Shown: in pieces, positions 11,001 through 26,000 of the stretch
Position numbering within the stretch: position 1 is the stretch's first letter
How the letters are laid out: every line of letters begins with the position of its first letter
Source: Phoronis australis
Taxonomy: Eukaryota; Phoronida; Phoronidae
DNA length: 64,000 nucleotides
Assembly (NCBI GenBank): GCA_002633005.1
Contig: NMRA01000778.1
Coordinates: 56,971 to 120,970, forward strand
Direction of reading: 5' to 3'
Translations under genes and position numbers: made by a program
Notes under the pieces: model-generated
The model's database searches: none
What the model was told of the DNA's origin: nothing
The model's input: only the letters and a program-made list of their open reading frames with translations

Positions 11001-14000
11001 GACTACTATACAATGGTTTAAATTTTGAGACAATAGTGTGTCAAAATGTACCGGATTAGTTTTCCACTTAGGATAAACACCCAGAGTATCACTGAGGTAT
11101 CACCAACAGTCTTACAGATTTATTTGTGAAGGCGCAAACATGAATACAGGCTAAGACATTTTCTCCATTTTCATAAAACGCGTATACATGTTCTTGGTTG
11201 ATACAACCTGAAGTAGACAATTACAGCCAGTTTTAGGGACTGTCTGTAACTTCGGTGGCCAGCAGTGTTTCATTAAAATTCATAGGCAGATTTATGAGGG
11301 TGGGCCTGGGCCACCCCCTCCCCTTGGCTACTGGAAAGATAAAACAGCAAGAGTGTGAGGAAATATTTAGTTTATTCACTAACCCCTGTAATTAACATGC
11401 GGTTAAAACAAGATGTAAAAATGTGTGCAGTTTTAGTTTGTGTGTGCATGTATGTGGGGGGGTCCTCAAGCCAGATTGCAACTGTCCAAGTCAGATCGCC
11501 GGCGCAATCGGTTTCCCGTTTCTTTGTTTTTTGGTTGCGCCCACTCAGAAATGGCACACTTCAAAATCGTTCATGTACAATGCCTGTGCTTCCACTGTGG
11601 TGAGCAATAATTGTGGTTGAAAATTACAGTATTTCGGATGTAGACTCTTTGGCCTGAATATGTCTATAAACTGGACTGTTAAAAGTTTTCAATTAAATCA
11701 AGAAACTTCATCTGCAGAGATCTATAATGTTTTGTCTCCAGGTGTCATTCTGCGTTTTTTCCATAACTTGGGACAAAGCTAGGTGAAGTTTTGTCTGTTA
11801 TTTTTATGAATGGTACATGATTACACTCTTGTGTTTATTTCAGAGGATGTACAGATATCATCTGCTGTTTTCTCTTCATCATATTTTTCCTGGGCATGTT
11901 TGTGGTGGGCTATTTTGGTAAGTTTTAGATGTGTCCCTACAACTGCATATAGCAAGGTCTCCCCAGACCTGCCTTGTTTGAAGGGCATTAGGAAGAGAAC
12001 TTACATTCACTTTATCATTTAGTCAGAGATAAGAGTTCAAGTAGGGGCTTGCTGTCTGAGCGAGTGTCATGTGCCCCCTGATGAGTGGGCCTTTGTTTGA
12101 ATGCTGTGATAAACAAGCAGTCTAGAACTTGAGGCAAGCTTGGGAAAGTTGGAACTCATAAAACATTTCAGTTGTTGTCCATCTCAATTTAATAATATGT
12201 CTTGTTCAATTTAATTCACCTGTGGTTGATGAAGCTACAAGTTGCCATCATGTGCAAAAGTTCCCGAAGAGGAATTTGTTGCTTCCCCATTTTGTCCATA
12301 TTCATTCTTTTAACCAGTAAGAGCCCTTCACTCAACATTTGATGTCGGCATTTATCAGTGTATTCTGAACACCCTCGCCTCAACACAGCAGCGGCACTCT
12401 GATTCTGATCACGGTGTGATTAACAGGTCATCTGCACTTTCTTTTTGATTTAAGTCACTAACTTTGCGCCCTGATTGAATTCTCCTGTTCTCTTTTACAT
12501 CGTGCAAAACGTACTCTTGCTTAAATGCCGTTGTCACATTCAGGCTAGTGAAGAAATAAGATTACATCAAAAATAGGAAAATAGCTTACTTTCTCAAATA
12601 TTACTGGTGTGCACTCCCAAAATGGGAGAGGAACACTCTGCCATACTTACTGCCAAAACATGTTTATTTATTTGTTTGTGTGCCCTCTGGTGGTCTTGTA
12701 GATGTTCACATAGAATTCTGTTAATGCCAGTAATGTTTCACTATAATTTGAGTTGTAATGCTGACATAAATTATTAAGAAGCTGAGTGGGGCACAGTTGT
12801 TCTGACTCAACTCAAAATTGCATTACTGGTAACTCTTCAAATACTAGGTTAATCATGCAATGAATTTTTCTACCTCTGTCAGCAAAAAAGCAGAATTCAG
12901 TTTAGGATGTACTGATGAAAGGCAACTGTCTGAGGTCATTAGTCATAACCTATGACCTGGTCATGTGACTAGTTTGTTCTCCAATTCAGGTTATGCCTAT
13001 GGGGATCCCATGAAGTTGATTTATCCATCCAACTCCGCAGGGGAGCTGTGCGGCTATGGTGACCTCAAGTGAGTAATGTACTGTTTAAGGTCATGAGTAG
13101 GGCCTTATCGACAAGACTGTGCTTTTAGCCTTGTATCTACAAAAGCAGAATTTATCTCTTGTATTTTCTGAAAATAGAAATTCCGTAGAATTTGATGATT
13201 GACTTTATACCAGTCTGCCATTAATTAGGTCACATGACCATGGTTTTTAGTAAAGTTTAGTAAAAAAGACAAGTACATTGATTGCAAAACAACAAATTTC
13301 ACGTAATATATTAAATGTTTTGCAACAATCTCCCAAAACACAGTTTATACACACATTATCGTTTCATTTTCACGTAACGCAACTTATTTTATAGCCGCTC
13401 AAGGAAAAGTGGAACAGTTTGAAAATAATTCCTGACAGACAATCTCCGCACAAATAAAAAAGTTCAATGTTAACTCAACATTTTGTCTATTCATAGGACA
13501 TCATCAGGATATGTACAGTAGGACTACAAGTGTCGTTGTTGTAGTCCTACTGTACATATCCTGATGACGTTTTATGAATAAACGAAACGTTGAGTTAACA
13601 TAAGCTTTTTATTTGTGCGGCGATTGTCCGTTTTCCAATCGTACTGTGGCCAAAAAATGATGTAATTAATTCCTGACAGCGTTTTGGAGAACGGTGCGCA
13701 AAGCATAGTACCTGCAAGTTTCTGACCAGCCATTTCTGACATACAATGTTCCACAGTTGGTCAAAATTTGACAGTTTTCTACAGAGCCATAATACCCTCT
13801 GTTTCTGAGCCGATGGGCTCTTAAAGCGGCAAACCTTATCCTGACCATCCTCAGCAGAGTTTTTGAAGAAGTTGAATGATTATGACAGGCCATTGCCACG
13901 TTTGTTTGAATTATTTGACCGCAAAACAAAACGCTTATATATTAGACTTTGGCAGTGATCAGGACCCAAGGACTATCAAATGGTAAAAATTCTCCAATTA

Positions 14001-17000
14001 GGGACATTGAAAATTATTTTGCTGAAGTTTGGAGCAGCATCCCAACTTCTAGAAATATTGGCTTTCCCAAATTCAAGAATGACTGAAAAGACAAAAATTG
14101 ACGCGGAGTGACTTGACACAGTGCAACCATTTAAACAAGTTGACAAGGTGTCTCTGTGGTTTCAAGTTTTTCACGTAGTTTTGATGTATAGCTATGTGCG
14201 CATGATCATCTAATGTTGTGTCAACTATACGACGTCTAAACGTGAAAGCGTGGCAAGCCGTATGCGATCATGTTCTGTGCGCTTGGGCAGTCACGTACAT
14301 AAAGGTGACCATTTTCCCACCATATCCACGCATGTCTTCCTTTGCCTCTTTACCTGTTTAGTTCAGCCGTTGCCGATTTTCCCATTTGTGTGCCTATACC
14401 TACACCTCAAAAGGCTACGAGCCAGGCTTTGACAGCTTAGTTACAAAATCAAGTCACCCAGCTCAAAGTTAGGTCGCAGATTTTTTAAAAATGTTTATAA
14501 AAGCTATTAATTATAGCGTGCTTTTCAAGACTAAAAAGCCCTGTTTTGTATTGCACATCTTATGGGCAGATGTCGCTGGCTATTCAGCTAGTTATATGAA
14601 AGTGAACATTAAATCCTACTGTGAAAACGCACTTTTCACCTGGTGAGAGATTTCTTGCAATGGAGATTATACACCCGATGTTTACCTGTGTGTCACTCAC
14701 TGAGACCTAAATGCTAAAACCTTTCAAGGTCTCCAAACTCTGAATCCACATTGGGATTAAGAATGGGCGCAGTGTATGTGGACTCTATGATCCAGTTTGA
14801 GTGACGGGATTGGATCGAGTCACGCTTTTCACTCATGCTGTGTCTGTGGGTGCCACACCATGGACCTATTTCCCTGTTACGCTGTATATGTGTTGCAGAG
14901 ACAAGCCGTACCTGCATTTCTTCGACTTGATGCAGTGTGCCAAGATGGGTCCAGCTGTCATCAGCGGTTGTCCCACACCTCAGGTGAGTCAGTATGTTGA
15001 CAAGGGAGTTGGATGTGGGTGTTGGAAAGGAGCAGCCAAGTCAATGTGGCATTGCTTGTACTAAAAACGGAAACCTTTAGAAGCCCTCATTCACCTTAGG
15101 AGAAAGCTGCCTGTGTTTTCTTAGTAGAAAAATTCTTGACCCGTTTCCTTTCATTGACAAATGTTTAAGTGATGGTTTCTTTCGTATTTTTGCCATAAGT
15201 TAAACAATGCCAGGCGAATGTTGGCAAAACTGATTTTTAGAACCAAATCTTACTTGAGCGTTTTGATTTGCAGGTGTGTGTTTCGTCATGTCCTAACGAT
15301 ACCTGGTATTACCTGGCACAGATAGCGGCTGAAGAGACCGCTACCAAGACAGGCTTGTCCTCCGCAATATCAACAGCCATTAAATTCCGTAGCAGAATGG
15401 TTTGTGTAGAGAATGTTGACGCCACCCAAACCTCAAAAGTAAGTATGTAGACTCACAGTGACACCTGCTGGCTGTTAGTTTTTCATTTATTTTGCAAAAA
15501 AGAAGTATCTGAGTAGCTGACTTTCAAAAATTCACTAACCCACCAGACGGCAATCGGGTCTTTGGTGGACAGGCATTCAGCGCCATCTGTGGATGCCATG
15601 TAATACGGACAGGAGGTTTCAACCTACTGGTATTAATAGCTTTATAACACCTTCCCTGCTATTACAATGCCAGCAAATATCCAGTCCTGTGCGGAGAAAT
15701 GGGCCTCAAGCAAGAAGGCAAACCTTTTGAAATATCAAGTGATGAGCAAGAACGCCCTGTACATGTATCGTACAGTTCCCACTGCGAAGATTTATCTGCA
15801 ACAATGCCGGTGGGTGTTGCTGATAAAGCGGAAGGGTTTCGATCCCAGCAGGTGTGAAAAAGCCGAAATAAATTGGACAGTGAACTTTTAATTAATCAAA
15901 CAATGGCGATCAGGGCTTTGGTGGACAGGCATTCTGCGCCATCTACAAACGGGAAGTTTCAACTTACTGGACGTATGAACAGCTTTCTAACCCTTTTCAT
16001 GCTATTATAATGCCGGAAAGTTTCTGCTGCTGTGCAATGAGATGTACCAGTGCCTTCCGCCAAAAGGCAACTGATGAGCAAGGACGTCCTGTACCATACA
16101 TTTTCCACTGCGAAGATTTGTACGCTACAAAGCCGGTGGGTGCTGCTGATAAAGCGGGAGAATTTCGATCCCAGCCAGTGTCAAAAAGCTAAAATAAACT
16201 AATGAACTTACGCTAATCAAACAATGGGAGGGATTGTCTGTGGAATTTATTCCTTTGCTTTTATGTTTATGAAGCACTACGTAGTAATTGAATTTCTGTC
16301 CACCAAATATGAGTTGGGATCACTCCGAGTCGGAAGTCACTTTCTTGCTCTCATTACGCTAGAGAGCACCTATATGAAAATTCCTCTATTGTCTTATTAA
16401 AGTTTTAATGTATAACTACTGTAAGTCAGAAATGAATATAATGTGTAGTGCTTCATATCAAGACGTTTTGGTATTATTTGGAAATTTGAATAGATTTGTT
16501 AATGGAACATTCTCGGTAAGAAAATAATTTTCAGAAATTATCAGTATGGCTCCCATTAGCTTGGTAGTAGCTGTCGAATGGTTTGCTGTTGAACCAAATC
16601 CTACGCTCTAAATAGTACCAGTAATTTAAGTGTACTGGTGGTAAAGTGACTTGATTTAAGCGAATATCTGGCAGGCAACGTCGAGCTTTGCCGATTTGTA
16701 ATAGTCACAGAAACAAGATATCTTGTTGTTTGATTGCTAAACTCCAACAAGTTCTCTCACTTCCAACAATAATCCCAAAATTTGTTTTTTGCTTTTAAAA
16801 CAATTAATATCCTCTCAAGCTGAAAATTAATTAAATTGGTGTCTCTACAAAATACAAAAAAAACAATCTTCTTGCTCCCTCCCAAAAATTATTTTTAATG
16901 ATCACTTTTTGCACAACCCCTCCTGCGGCTTGAGAACCTACTGTTCATCAAGTATGGTGACTGGTGTTGCTGCAAGACTATTTGTCAATTTGCCTAGCAG

Positions 17001-20000
17001 TCTATTATGAAGCACCCCTTGTTTCCCTTATTTTCACCATTTTAAATGTCATGACCTTAAAACATTTGTTTGCAACTTCTATATTTTGATTTTAGCATTT
17101 TGTTTGATTTTCTGATTTAATTGTGATAATATATGTAAAGTGTCGTGATTTTTCATGAGTGCCGCTCTAAAAATAATGAATTTCTCTCTTCTTTTCCCAT
17201 GTTCTCCTCAACAGAAAATTCAAACTCGACTGGAGTCACAAAATTCATGGATGTGTTTGAAAGTCCATGTCCACACTGAGGGGAGTTTGTGTTGAGGCTT
17301 GGGTTAAGTGCATTGGACTTGTTCCATTAAGTCCAAAATGTCATGATTTGCTTTAACATGACTAATCTCCCAATACTTCACACTCAGTGGATAGGTCTTC
17401 AGACTCGAAGCAATTAGCCAAATTTGTCACAGCAAGATTTTAACTTGATGTGGTGACAAGTCAAAACCGGTTGTTGAGAACACTATTTTCTATCACTAGA
17501 TTAATTCTTGCCTTCTAAAAAGGTCATGCCAAGTGTTCCTTCCATTTCTTGACTGGCGGTACTCATCAATAACGCGTCACTATTTTCCCAGAGCGTCTAC
17601 AACCTGGTGCAAGACAACGAGTGTGCCCCCTATGTGTTGCCGAGTGAACCGTTGCTCTACCGCTGCGTGCCGTCGATCTTGGTACAAATCAAGGACAAAG
17701 CATTGGGACTGGTGGTAAACCAGGACGGGAAGAACTACACCATCACCGACTCACTGAATCAGGTGTTGACTGGGACTAGCCTTGAGAACGGCACACAGTG
17801 AGTCATGTGTGGTAATCCAACAAAATAGTAATCAGACGAAATGGTAATTTAATCGGACAAAATGGTTTTCAGATGAAATGGTAATCAGACCAAATACCTT
17901 TCCCTGGTCATGGCGACTAATTCTGTTAACAGCAAAAATGGCTGGTTATAGCTATGATAGGGGTAAAACTATGACTGCAGAATGGCTTAATCGAGGTAAG
18001 TGGATTATGGCTGAAGTATGATAATTGTCCATTTATTTTGCATAAAAATTATAATTGCTATAATGGCAATTTTTCAAGGACTGGTTCCTTTTTGCAAGTA
18101 AGGCGAGTTTCATGAACTGCTTAATCACGTCTAGACACTGCAAGCAATGCTTGCAACAGACTAATCCAAACAGTACCAGTTCAGGCTTTGTAGTGGAATG
18201 CACTTCTCTTGTAGCGTTTAACTCATGTATTTCACCGTTATCAGATAGCGTTGTCTATGGTCAACTATTTGGGACACGCTATGGTAGACAAGTGAAATTT
18301 TTTCAGTTTTCCGTATATATTCAGTGGCTCCAAATAAATGCGTTATCACTGTCTGGTAAGCTATGTATTGTGGCTACCGTCAGCTTGTATTTTGAGAAAG
18401 TGTGGCCATTCTCAACAGTGTCCATTTCATTTGCCCTTGGTGAGATTTTAGTGTATACATCTATCATTAATTTTCGGGTCTTACTGAAAACATGCTATGA
18501 ACATTCCCACTAAATAAAATTGGTTCTAACCCCGGTGTTTAAGGTAAACGGCAGGGTATGGAAAATTGAACTAGACCGTATTTATCCACCTTGGCTGAGA
18601 CGCGCTCGGCTCATGCTCAAAGGGATGCCGCCAAGCTGCTCTATTCATCGAGTCACGAGCGAGGATAATTGACTTCGCTCATGCGGATATGATCAGCTGG
18701 TTACAGTCTAGCCTAACAACTGTACTTTTTATGGAGAGAATTTTACGTAGTTTTTACTGTAATATTTGAAAAGAGGNNNNNNNNNNNNNNNNNNNNNNNN
18801 NNNNNNNNNNNNNNNNNNNNNNNNNNNNNNNNNNNNNNNNNNNNNNNNNNNNNNNNNNNNNNNNNNNNNNNNNNNNNNNNNNNNNNNNNNNNNNNNNNNN
18901 NNNNNNNNNNNNNNNNNNNNNNNNNNNNNNNNNNAGTCCTGTGCGGAGAAATGGGCCTCAAGCAAGAAGGCAAACCTTTTGAAATATCAAGTGATGAGCA
19001 AGGACGGCTTGTACATGTACCGTACAGTTCCCACTGCGAAGATTTATCTGCAACAATGCCGGTGGGTGTTGCTGATAAAGCGGAAGGGTTTTGATCCCAG
19101 CAGGTGTTAAAAAGCCGAAATAAATTGGACAGTGAACTTTTAATTAATCAAATAATGGCGATCAGGGCTTTGGAGGACAGGCATTCTGCGCCATCTACAG
19201 ACGGGAAGTTTCAACTTACTGGACGTATAAACAGCTTTCTAACCCCTTTCATGCTATTATAATGCTGGCAAATTTCCGCTGCTGTGCAATGAGATGTACC
19301 AGTGCCTTCCGCAAAAAGGCAAGTGATGAGCAAGGACGTCCTGCACCATACATTTTCCACGTCAAATATTTATACGCTACAAAGCCAGTGGGTGCTGCTG
19401 ATAAAGCGGGAGAATTCCGATCCCAGCCAGTGTCAAAAAGCTAAAATAAACTAATGAACTTACGCTAATCATACAATGGGAGGGATTGTCTAAGGAATTT
19501 ATTCCTTTGCTTTTATGTTTATGAAGCACTACGTAGTAATTGAATTTCTGTCCACCAAATATGAGTCGGGATCACTCGGAGTCGGAAGTTATTTTCTTGC
19601 TCTCATTACGGTAGAGAGCACCTATATGAAAATTCCTCTATTGTCTTATTAGAGTTTTAACGTATAACTACTGTAAGTCAGAAATGAATATAATGTGCAG
19701 TGCTTCATATCAAGAAGTATTATTTGGAAATTTGTATAGATTTGTTAATTGAACATTCTCGGTAAGGAAATAATTTTCAGAAAATATCAGCATGGCTCTC
19801 ATTAGCTTGTTAGTAGCTGTCCAGTGCTTTGCTGCTGAACCAAATCCTACGCTCTAAATAGTACAGTAATTTAAGTGTATTTGTGGTAAAGTGACTTGAT
19901 TTAAGTGAATGTCTGGCAGGCAACGTCGAGCTTTGTCGATTTGTAATAGTCACAGAAACAAGATATCTTGTTGTTTGATTGCTAAACCCCAACAAGTTCT

Positions 20001-23000
20001 CTCACTTCCAACAATAATCCCAAAATTTGTTTTTTTGCTTTTAAAACAATTAATATCCTCTCAAGCTGAAAATCAATTAAATTGGTGTCTCTACAAAATA
20101 CAAAAAAAAAATCTTCTTGCTCCCTCCCAAAAATTATTTTTACCGATCACTTTTTGCACAACCCCTCCTGCGGCTTGAGAACCTACTGTTCATCAAATAT
20201 TGTGACTGGTGGTGCTGCAAGACTATTTGTCAATTTACCTATCAGTCTATGAAGCACTCCTTGCTTGATCCCTTATTTTCACCATTTTAAATGTCATGAC
20301 ATTAAAACATTAGTTTGCAACTTCTGTATTTTGATTATAGCATTTAGTTGTGATAATATATGTAAAGTGTCATGATTTTTCAATGTATTTCTCTCTTCTT
20401 TCCCCATGTTCTCCACAACAGAAAATTCAAACTCGACTGGAATCACAAAATTCATGGATGTGTTTCAAAGTCTATGTCTACACTGAGGGGAGTTTGTGAT
20501 AAGTGCATTGGACTTGTTCCATTAAGTCCAAAATGCCATAATTTGCTTTTACTTCACACTTAACGCATTGGTTTTCAGACTCGAAGCAGTTAGCCAAATT
20601 TATCACTGCAAGATTTTAACTTGATGTGGTGACGAGTCAAAACAGGTTGAGAACACTATTTTCTATCACTAGATTGATTGTTGCCATCTAAAAAGGTCAT
20701 GCCATGTGTTCCTTCCATTTCTTGACTTGTCGGTACTCATCAATAACCCGTCACTATTTTCCCAGAGCGTCTACAACCTGGTGCAAGACAACGAGTGTGC
20801 CCCCTATGTGTTGCCGAGTGAACCGCTGCTCTACCGCTGCGTGCCGTCGATCTTGGTACAAATCAAGGACAAAGCAGTGGGACTGGTGGTAAACCAGGAC
20901 GGGAAGAACTACACCATCACCGACTCCCTGAATCAGGTGTTGACTGGGACTAGCCTTGAGAACGGCACACAGTGAGTCATGTGACGTGGTAATATAACAA
21001 AATAGTAATCAGACGAAATGATAATTTAATCGAACAAAGTGGGTTTTCAGATGAAATGGTAATCAGACCAAATATCTTTTCCTGGTCATGGCGACTTATT
21101 CTGTCAACAGCAAAAATGGCTGGTTAGAGCTATGATAGGGGTAAAACTATGACTGCAGAATGGCTTAATCAAGGTAAGTGGATTATGGCTGAAGTACGAT
21201 AATTGTCCATTTATTTTGCATAAAAATAATAATTGCTATAATGGGAATTTTTCAAGGACTGGTTCCTTTTTGCAAGTAAGGCGAGTTTCATGAACTGCTT
21301 AATCACATCTAGACACTGCAAGCAATGCTTGCAACAGACTAATCCAAACAGTACCAGTTCAGGCTTTGTTGTGGAATGCACTTCTCTTGTAGCGTTTAAC
21401 TCATGTATTTCACCGTTATCAGATAGCGTTGTCTATGGTCAACTATTTAGGACATGCTATGGTAGACAAGTGGATTTTTTCAGTTTTCCGTATATATTCA
21501 GTAGCTCCAAATAAATGAGTTATCACTGTCTGGTAAGCTATGTATTGTGGCTACCGTCAGCTTGTATTTTGAGAAAGTGTGGCCATTCTCAACAGTGTCC
21601 ATTGAAAAATGGAAAGGAATCAAATGAATTTTGGCAATTTCATTTGCCCTTGGTGAGATTTTACTGTATACATCTATCATTAAATTTCGGGTCTTACTGA
21701 AAAATTCTCTATTATGATTCCAATATAACTGGAGTTCATCACTTTTTTCTGTGTAATATCTAGGTGATAATTCCCTTACATATACTGAGATTTGCCTTCA
21801 AGACAAGGACTGCTAGCTCAATATTCATTAAATTGCGTCTTTGTCTTTCAGGGCTCTGACAACCCTGTTGAATGCTGCCAGTTGGGGCGAGAAGATTCTT
21901 AATGATATTGTAGCGTCCTGGCACCTGCTGCTAATGTGAGTGTTTACTTGTATTCGTAGTCACGTAATAATGTCATTGTAAATATGTCCACTAGATGTTA
22001 GGACATTCCCATGTCTCATCAAGGTACAGTTGTTCTCAAAATGATCATAGTCTAACTGCCTCTTTGTTCAGCTACTTTGAAAAGTAATACATGCCATGTT
22101 TGCCAAAAACAAAATGGGTGTGTTGTTCGGACTAACCGAAAACTGCGTACCCGTAATATTGTGTTGAATTAAAGTTCTACTGTTCATTGGAAGCTCGCAC
22201 CCTTTGCATGGTCACAGACACATATGCTCGCACTTTGCTAGGCCCATCCCTTTGTGCTCCACTTCAGGTTGCTGCTCTCATTGAGACCAACCCAAGCAAT
22301 TGCTGTACACTTTTAATACACATTCCTCATTCTGTCACGCAACATGATTGGCATGTGAAATAAAATTTTGTTTTGTCAAATTTGTTAGCAAGATTTACAT
22401 GAGAATTTGTACTTTATTTTAGCTTTATGTAAACAAACATTTCAGCAAAGAATGTCACCAGCCTTTCAAAATGAAAATTCACTTTTACTTCTTCCCAACA
22501 GATCATGCCCCACCCAATCCATCTTGCCCCACCCAATCCGTCACGCTCCTGCCAATCCGTCACGCTCCTCCCAATCCGTCACATTCCACCCAATTTGTCA
22601 CGCCCACCTTATTCGTCACGGTTTACCCAACTTGTCATTCTACACCATATCTATCATGCCCCACCCAATCTATCATGCCCCACCCAATCCATCATGCCCC
22701 ACCCAATCCATCATGCCCCACCCAATCCATCATGCCCCACACAATCCATCATGCTCCTCCCAATCCATCGTGCTCCTCCCATTCCATCATGCTCCTCCCA
22801 TTCCATCTTAATCCTATTGTTCCTACTCCAGTGGTTGTGCTATTGCCATGGTTTTCTGCTTCATCTGGATCGTCATCATGCGTTGGATCGCTGGCATTAT
22901 GGTCTGGCTCACTATCGCCCTCTTCATTGGACTCTTTGCCTTCGGTAGGTACTCTTCTTTTCCGGGGGAAGATAGTGACTCTGACGCTTGTTGATGAAGA

Positions 23001-26000
23001 CTTTGTTTGCTTTGGGTTATTAGATACCAATCACTTCTGTGGCAATGGCCACTCTGACGCTTTGGTTTAAGATTGAATATGAGGTGATTTCTTGAAGAAT
23101 TTATGTATCCTTCCAACAAAATGTCTTCAGCAAATCTAAATGATTAAACTAAAATGTTGTTTTACATTGACCACTTCGTATTATGACATTGTAATCCTGT
23201 GCTTATGTTAAGCACAACACAGTTCACAATCTGAAGTTCTGTAAATATTGCCTAATTATGCTGTCTTACTGAATACATCCTACGTGACCTAATCATGTCA
23301 AATGTGACTTGAGTATCCTTGCAAATTGTTATTGTTATCCAAACAATTATGTTAAACAAGTTGATTATTGGCTTACCCTTAGGCTAGCCATCACCACGTT
23401 AATCCTGTGTTATTCTAGTCATAATTAGTAAACTCTGTCTATCATCAGCCTGCTACTACTGCTACTCGACTTACTATGAGCTGAAGAACAATCCAAATGC
23501 TAACACAGAGATCAAACTAACCATTGACTTGGACTACTGGAAGAACCTTAAGACAACCTGGCTGGTTTTAGGTAGGTCTGACTCAAACACGGACTTGAAG
23601 GCATTGACTAAGTCAAGCCATTTGGTATTTAGGAACGCAGCCAATTAATAGTATTTTGAAAGCCTGTAACCTCCTAGAGCTGAAAGGCAACTGCTGTGTT
23701 ATCTTGCAGTTAGGTACACAGTAACTGGTGTACAATTTCTCACATTCATGTTTTTAGCGCGCACAAAGTTATTCAACAAAAACATTATTTTCCTCTCTTT
23801 TAAATCAAACAGGTTGTAACGGCCGACATTTTTATTTTCCATTCATTCAAAGCTATATGGTTACAATGTGCCATAATTTATCACACCACAGTGGCTGCGA
23901 AAAAAGTGCAGTACTTGAGAAGCCAAAATACCACCGATGATTTTTTATATTATCCATTCATTTTGCATATCGGCCTTACTGTGTTTCCAGCCATTCTACT
24001 TATTTCGCTCTCCCCTTCTTCATGAAGAGAATTATTTTGTTTTGTGCGAAAATGTAGGGCGATTACCGTAACAGGATTTGGAATAATTGATGTCATTAAC
24101 CAACTGTGACGTTGTTATTGTTTGCTGACTAGAGGTCATTTAAGTGTTAATGTTGGAAAAGCTACACTGCATCACAAAGAAAGTTGAAGTGCAATAGCTA
24201 CTTAACACTTGCCTATTTGGGGGTGTAGTTTGAAACCTAGCAGTTATAAATGTTCATTTCACACTATGTATGTGAAGTTGGAATAGTTTTTTCAGAAGGA
24301 TCCATCTGTTAATACAGGGTGATTGTCATAGTCAGACAATGGTCTTCACAATTTGCTCTGGCTGAAACAACGTACTCTTCAGAATTTTATTGCTGAAGTG
24401 GCCCGTATACTCCAAAATAAACTGAATGCAAAATTTTTGTCATCCACTGGAGGGCACTAAAAACTGAAACACATTGTAAAAGTTTTATCAATTCAGGAAA
24501 AAATCATGGATTAGGTCGTGCTCCTCACTGAAAAAAGAAATGGGACGAGGTCCCCATGTGCCCCTCGACTACACCCCTGAGTTACGACTGACCTCCATTT
24601 CAGGCTGTACTGCTGCTACTCTCCTCACCATCATTCTTCTGGTGTTGATCTTTCTGAGGCAGAGGTTACAGATTGCCATCGCTCTGATAAAAGAAGCCAG
24701 CAGGTACGTGTGTTGGGTTATGGGTAGGGCCTCAGAAATACATAGGGGTTCATTGTCCCTTATCCATTTGCAGTCAGTAAGTCCTTGTTATGCGTAGTTA
24801 CTCCACAGATAGGCCTACAGAAAACTGCTATCAGTTTCATTGTGGGAACTTCGACTTATAGACATCTTTGCCTCTGGCAGCATCAGTATATTACAATGAA
24901 AGCTGATATAAAGGCCAGATGTTTATTTAACATGTTCATGTGACCATCCCCTCCAAACACTAAGACTAGTACTGACCCTCTGTCTGAGGCGGCCTCTCAT
25001 GTTTTGAATTTCATAGTTTGGACTGTGTGATGTCTTGCCAAGTTCAGCTTATGTTCAAGTTAAATTAGTGAGGAAACGTTTCATGAGAAACTCAAATAAC
25101 CCTTGGAAGAATGCAATGTTTGATGAGAGTGATCTTTGACAGCTAGTTACATTGACAGCTATTGAAAATGTTTTGGTGGCAAAAAACTCTATTGCACCCA
25201 CTTTTAACTGAATTGGCAAAACAAAATTGAAGACTTTTAAGAATTTATTTGACAATATGTTAATAAATGATTGTTTAGGTTTCCTGTGTCAGGAGTTGCA
25301 CATGACTCATACAATTGTGATCTGAAGCTATAAACCCACCTTGTACATGACTCGTACAATTCTGATCTGGGGCTATAAACCCACCTTGTACATGACTCAT
25401 GACGTTATCTTCCCTCTCCAGAGCCATTGGCAAGATGATGTTTACTCTCCTCTGGCCCCTCATCCCATGGATCCTCCAAATAGGTCTGTTCGCCTACTGC
25501 GTCACCGTGGCCGCTTTCCTCGCCTCCACCACGGTCAAAATTCGCGTTCCTAATAACAACTCTACAGGCAACGCGACCAACGTCTCTCTGAGTACGAGTG
25601 GTAGCAACCTCTTCAATCTCATCGACTGTGGACAGGTAAGTCAGAAGTATTGGATACTGGCGGCTGTCGAGTCAACAGTAACGACAAGTGTGCCCCCTGC
25701 TGGGCCGACGTTTGTAAAACATGATTATTCATAACTTGAGCTTGACAATGTGTTTTCGTATGATCAGAAGTCATAGTTGATTCTAGTTTTTACCCGACTC
25801 ATTTTGAAACCTGTGCATACTGTCTAAAAAGGCTGCCTGGGTTTTCTGGTTAGTATCAAAAATTAAACTGAGAACTCGGTGAATCGTCAGAGCAGCAAGT
25901 TGTGGTTGTCCTCTTACTGTGGTCGTCTAGATTTGGTCGTACAGCATGTACATGTATTACAAGCATTGCTGCATTAAACAAAGCCTGATGTATAATATAC

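Larger units (their letters stand above)
13069..14898. other. CTL intron 4
   Basis: 1.8 kb. It holds a long foldback at 13438-13628 and a fragment of a dispersed repeat at 13981-14089. Otherwise nothing recognised; the ORFs at 13572-13929 minus and 14250-14432 plus show no family resemblance. Confidence 0.55.

Noticed and set aside
22407-23070. Pro/His/Ser-rich frames of 134-199 codons
   Set aside because: Products of the 19-bp repeat running into exon 9 in the wrong frame.
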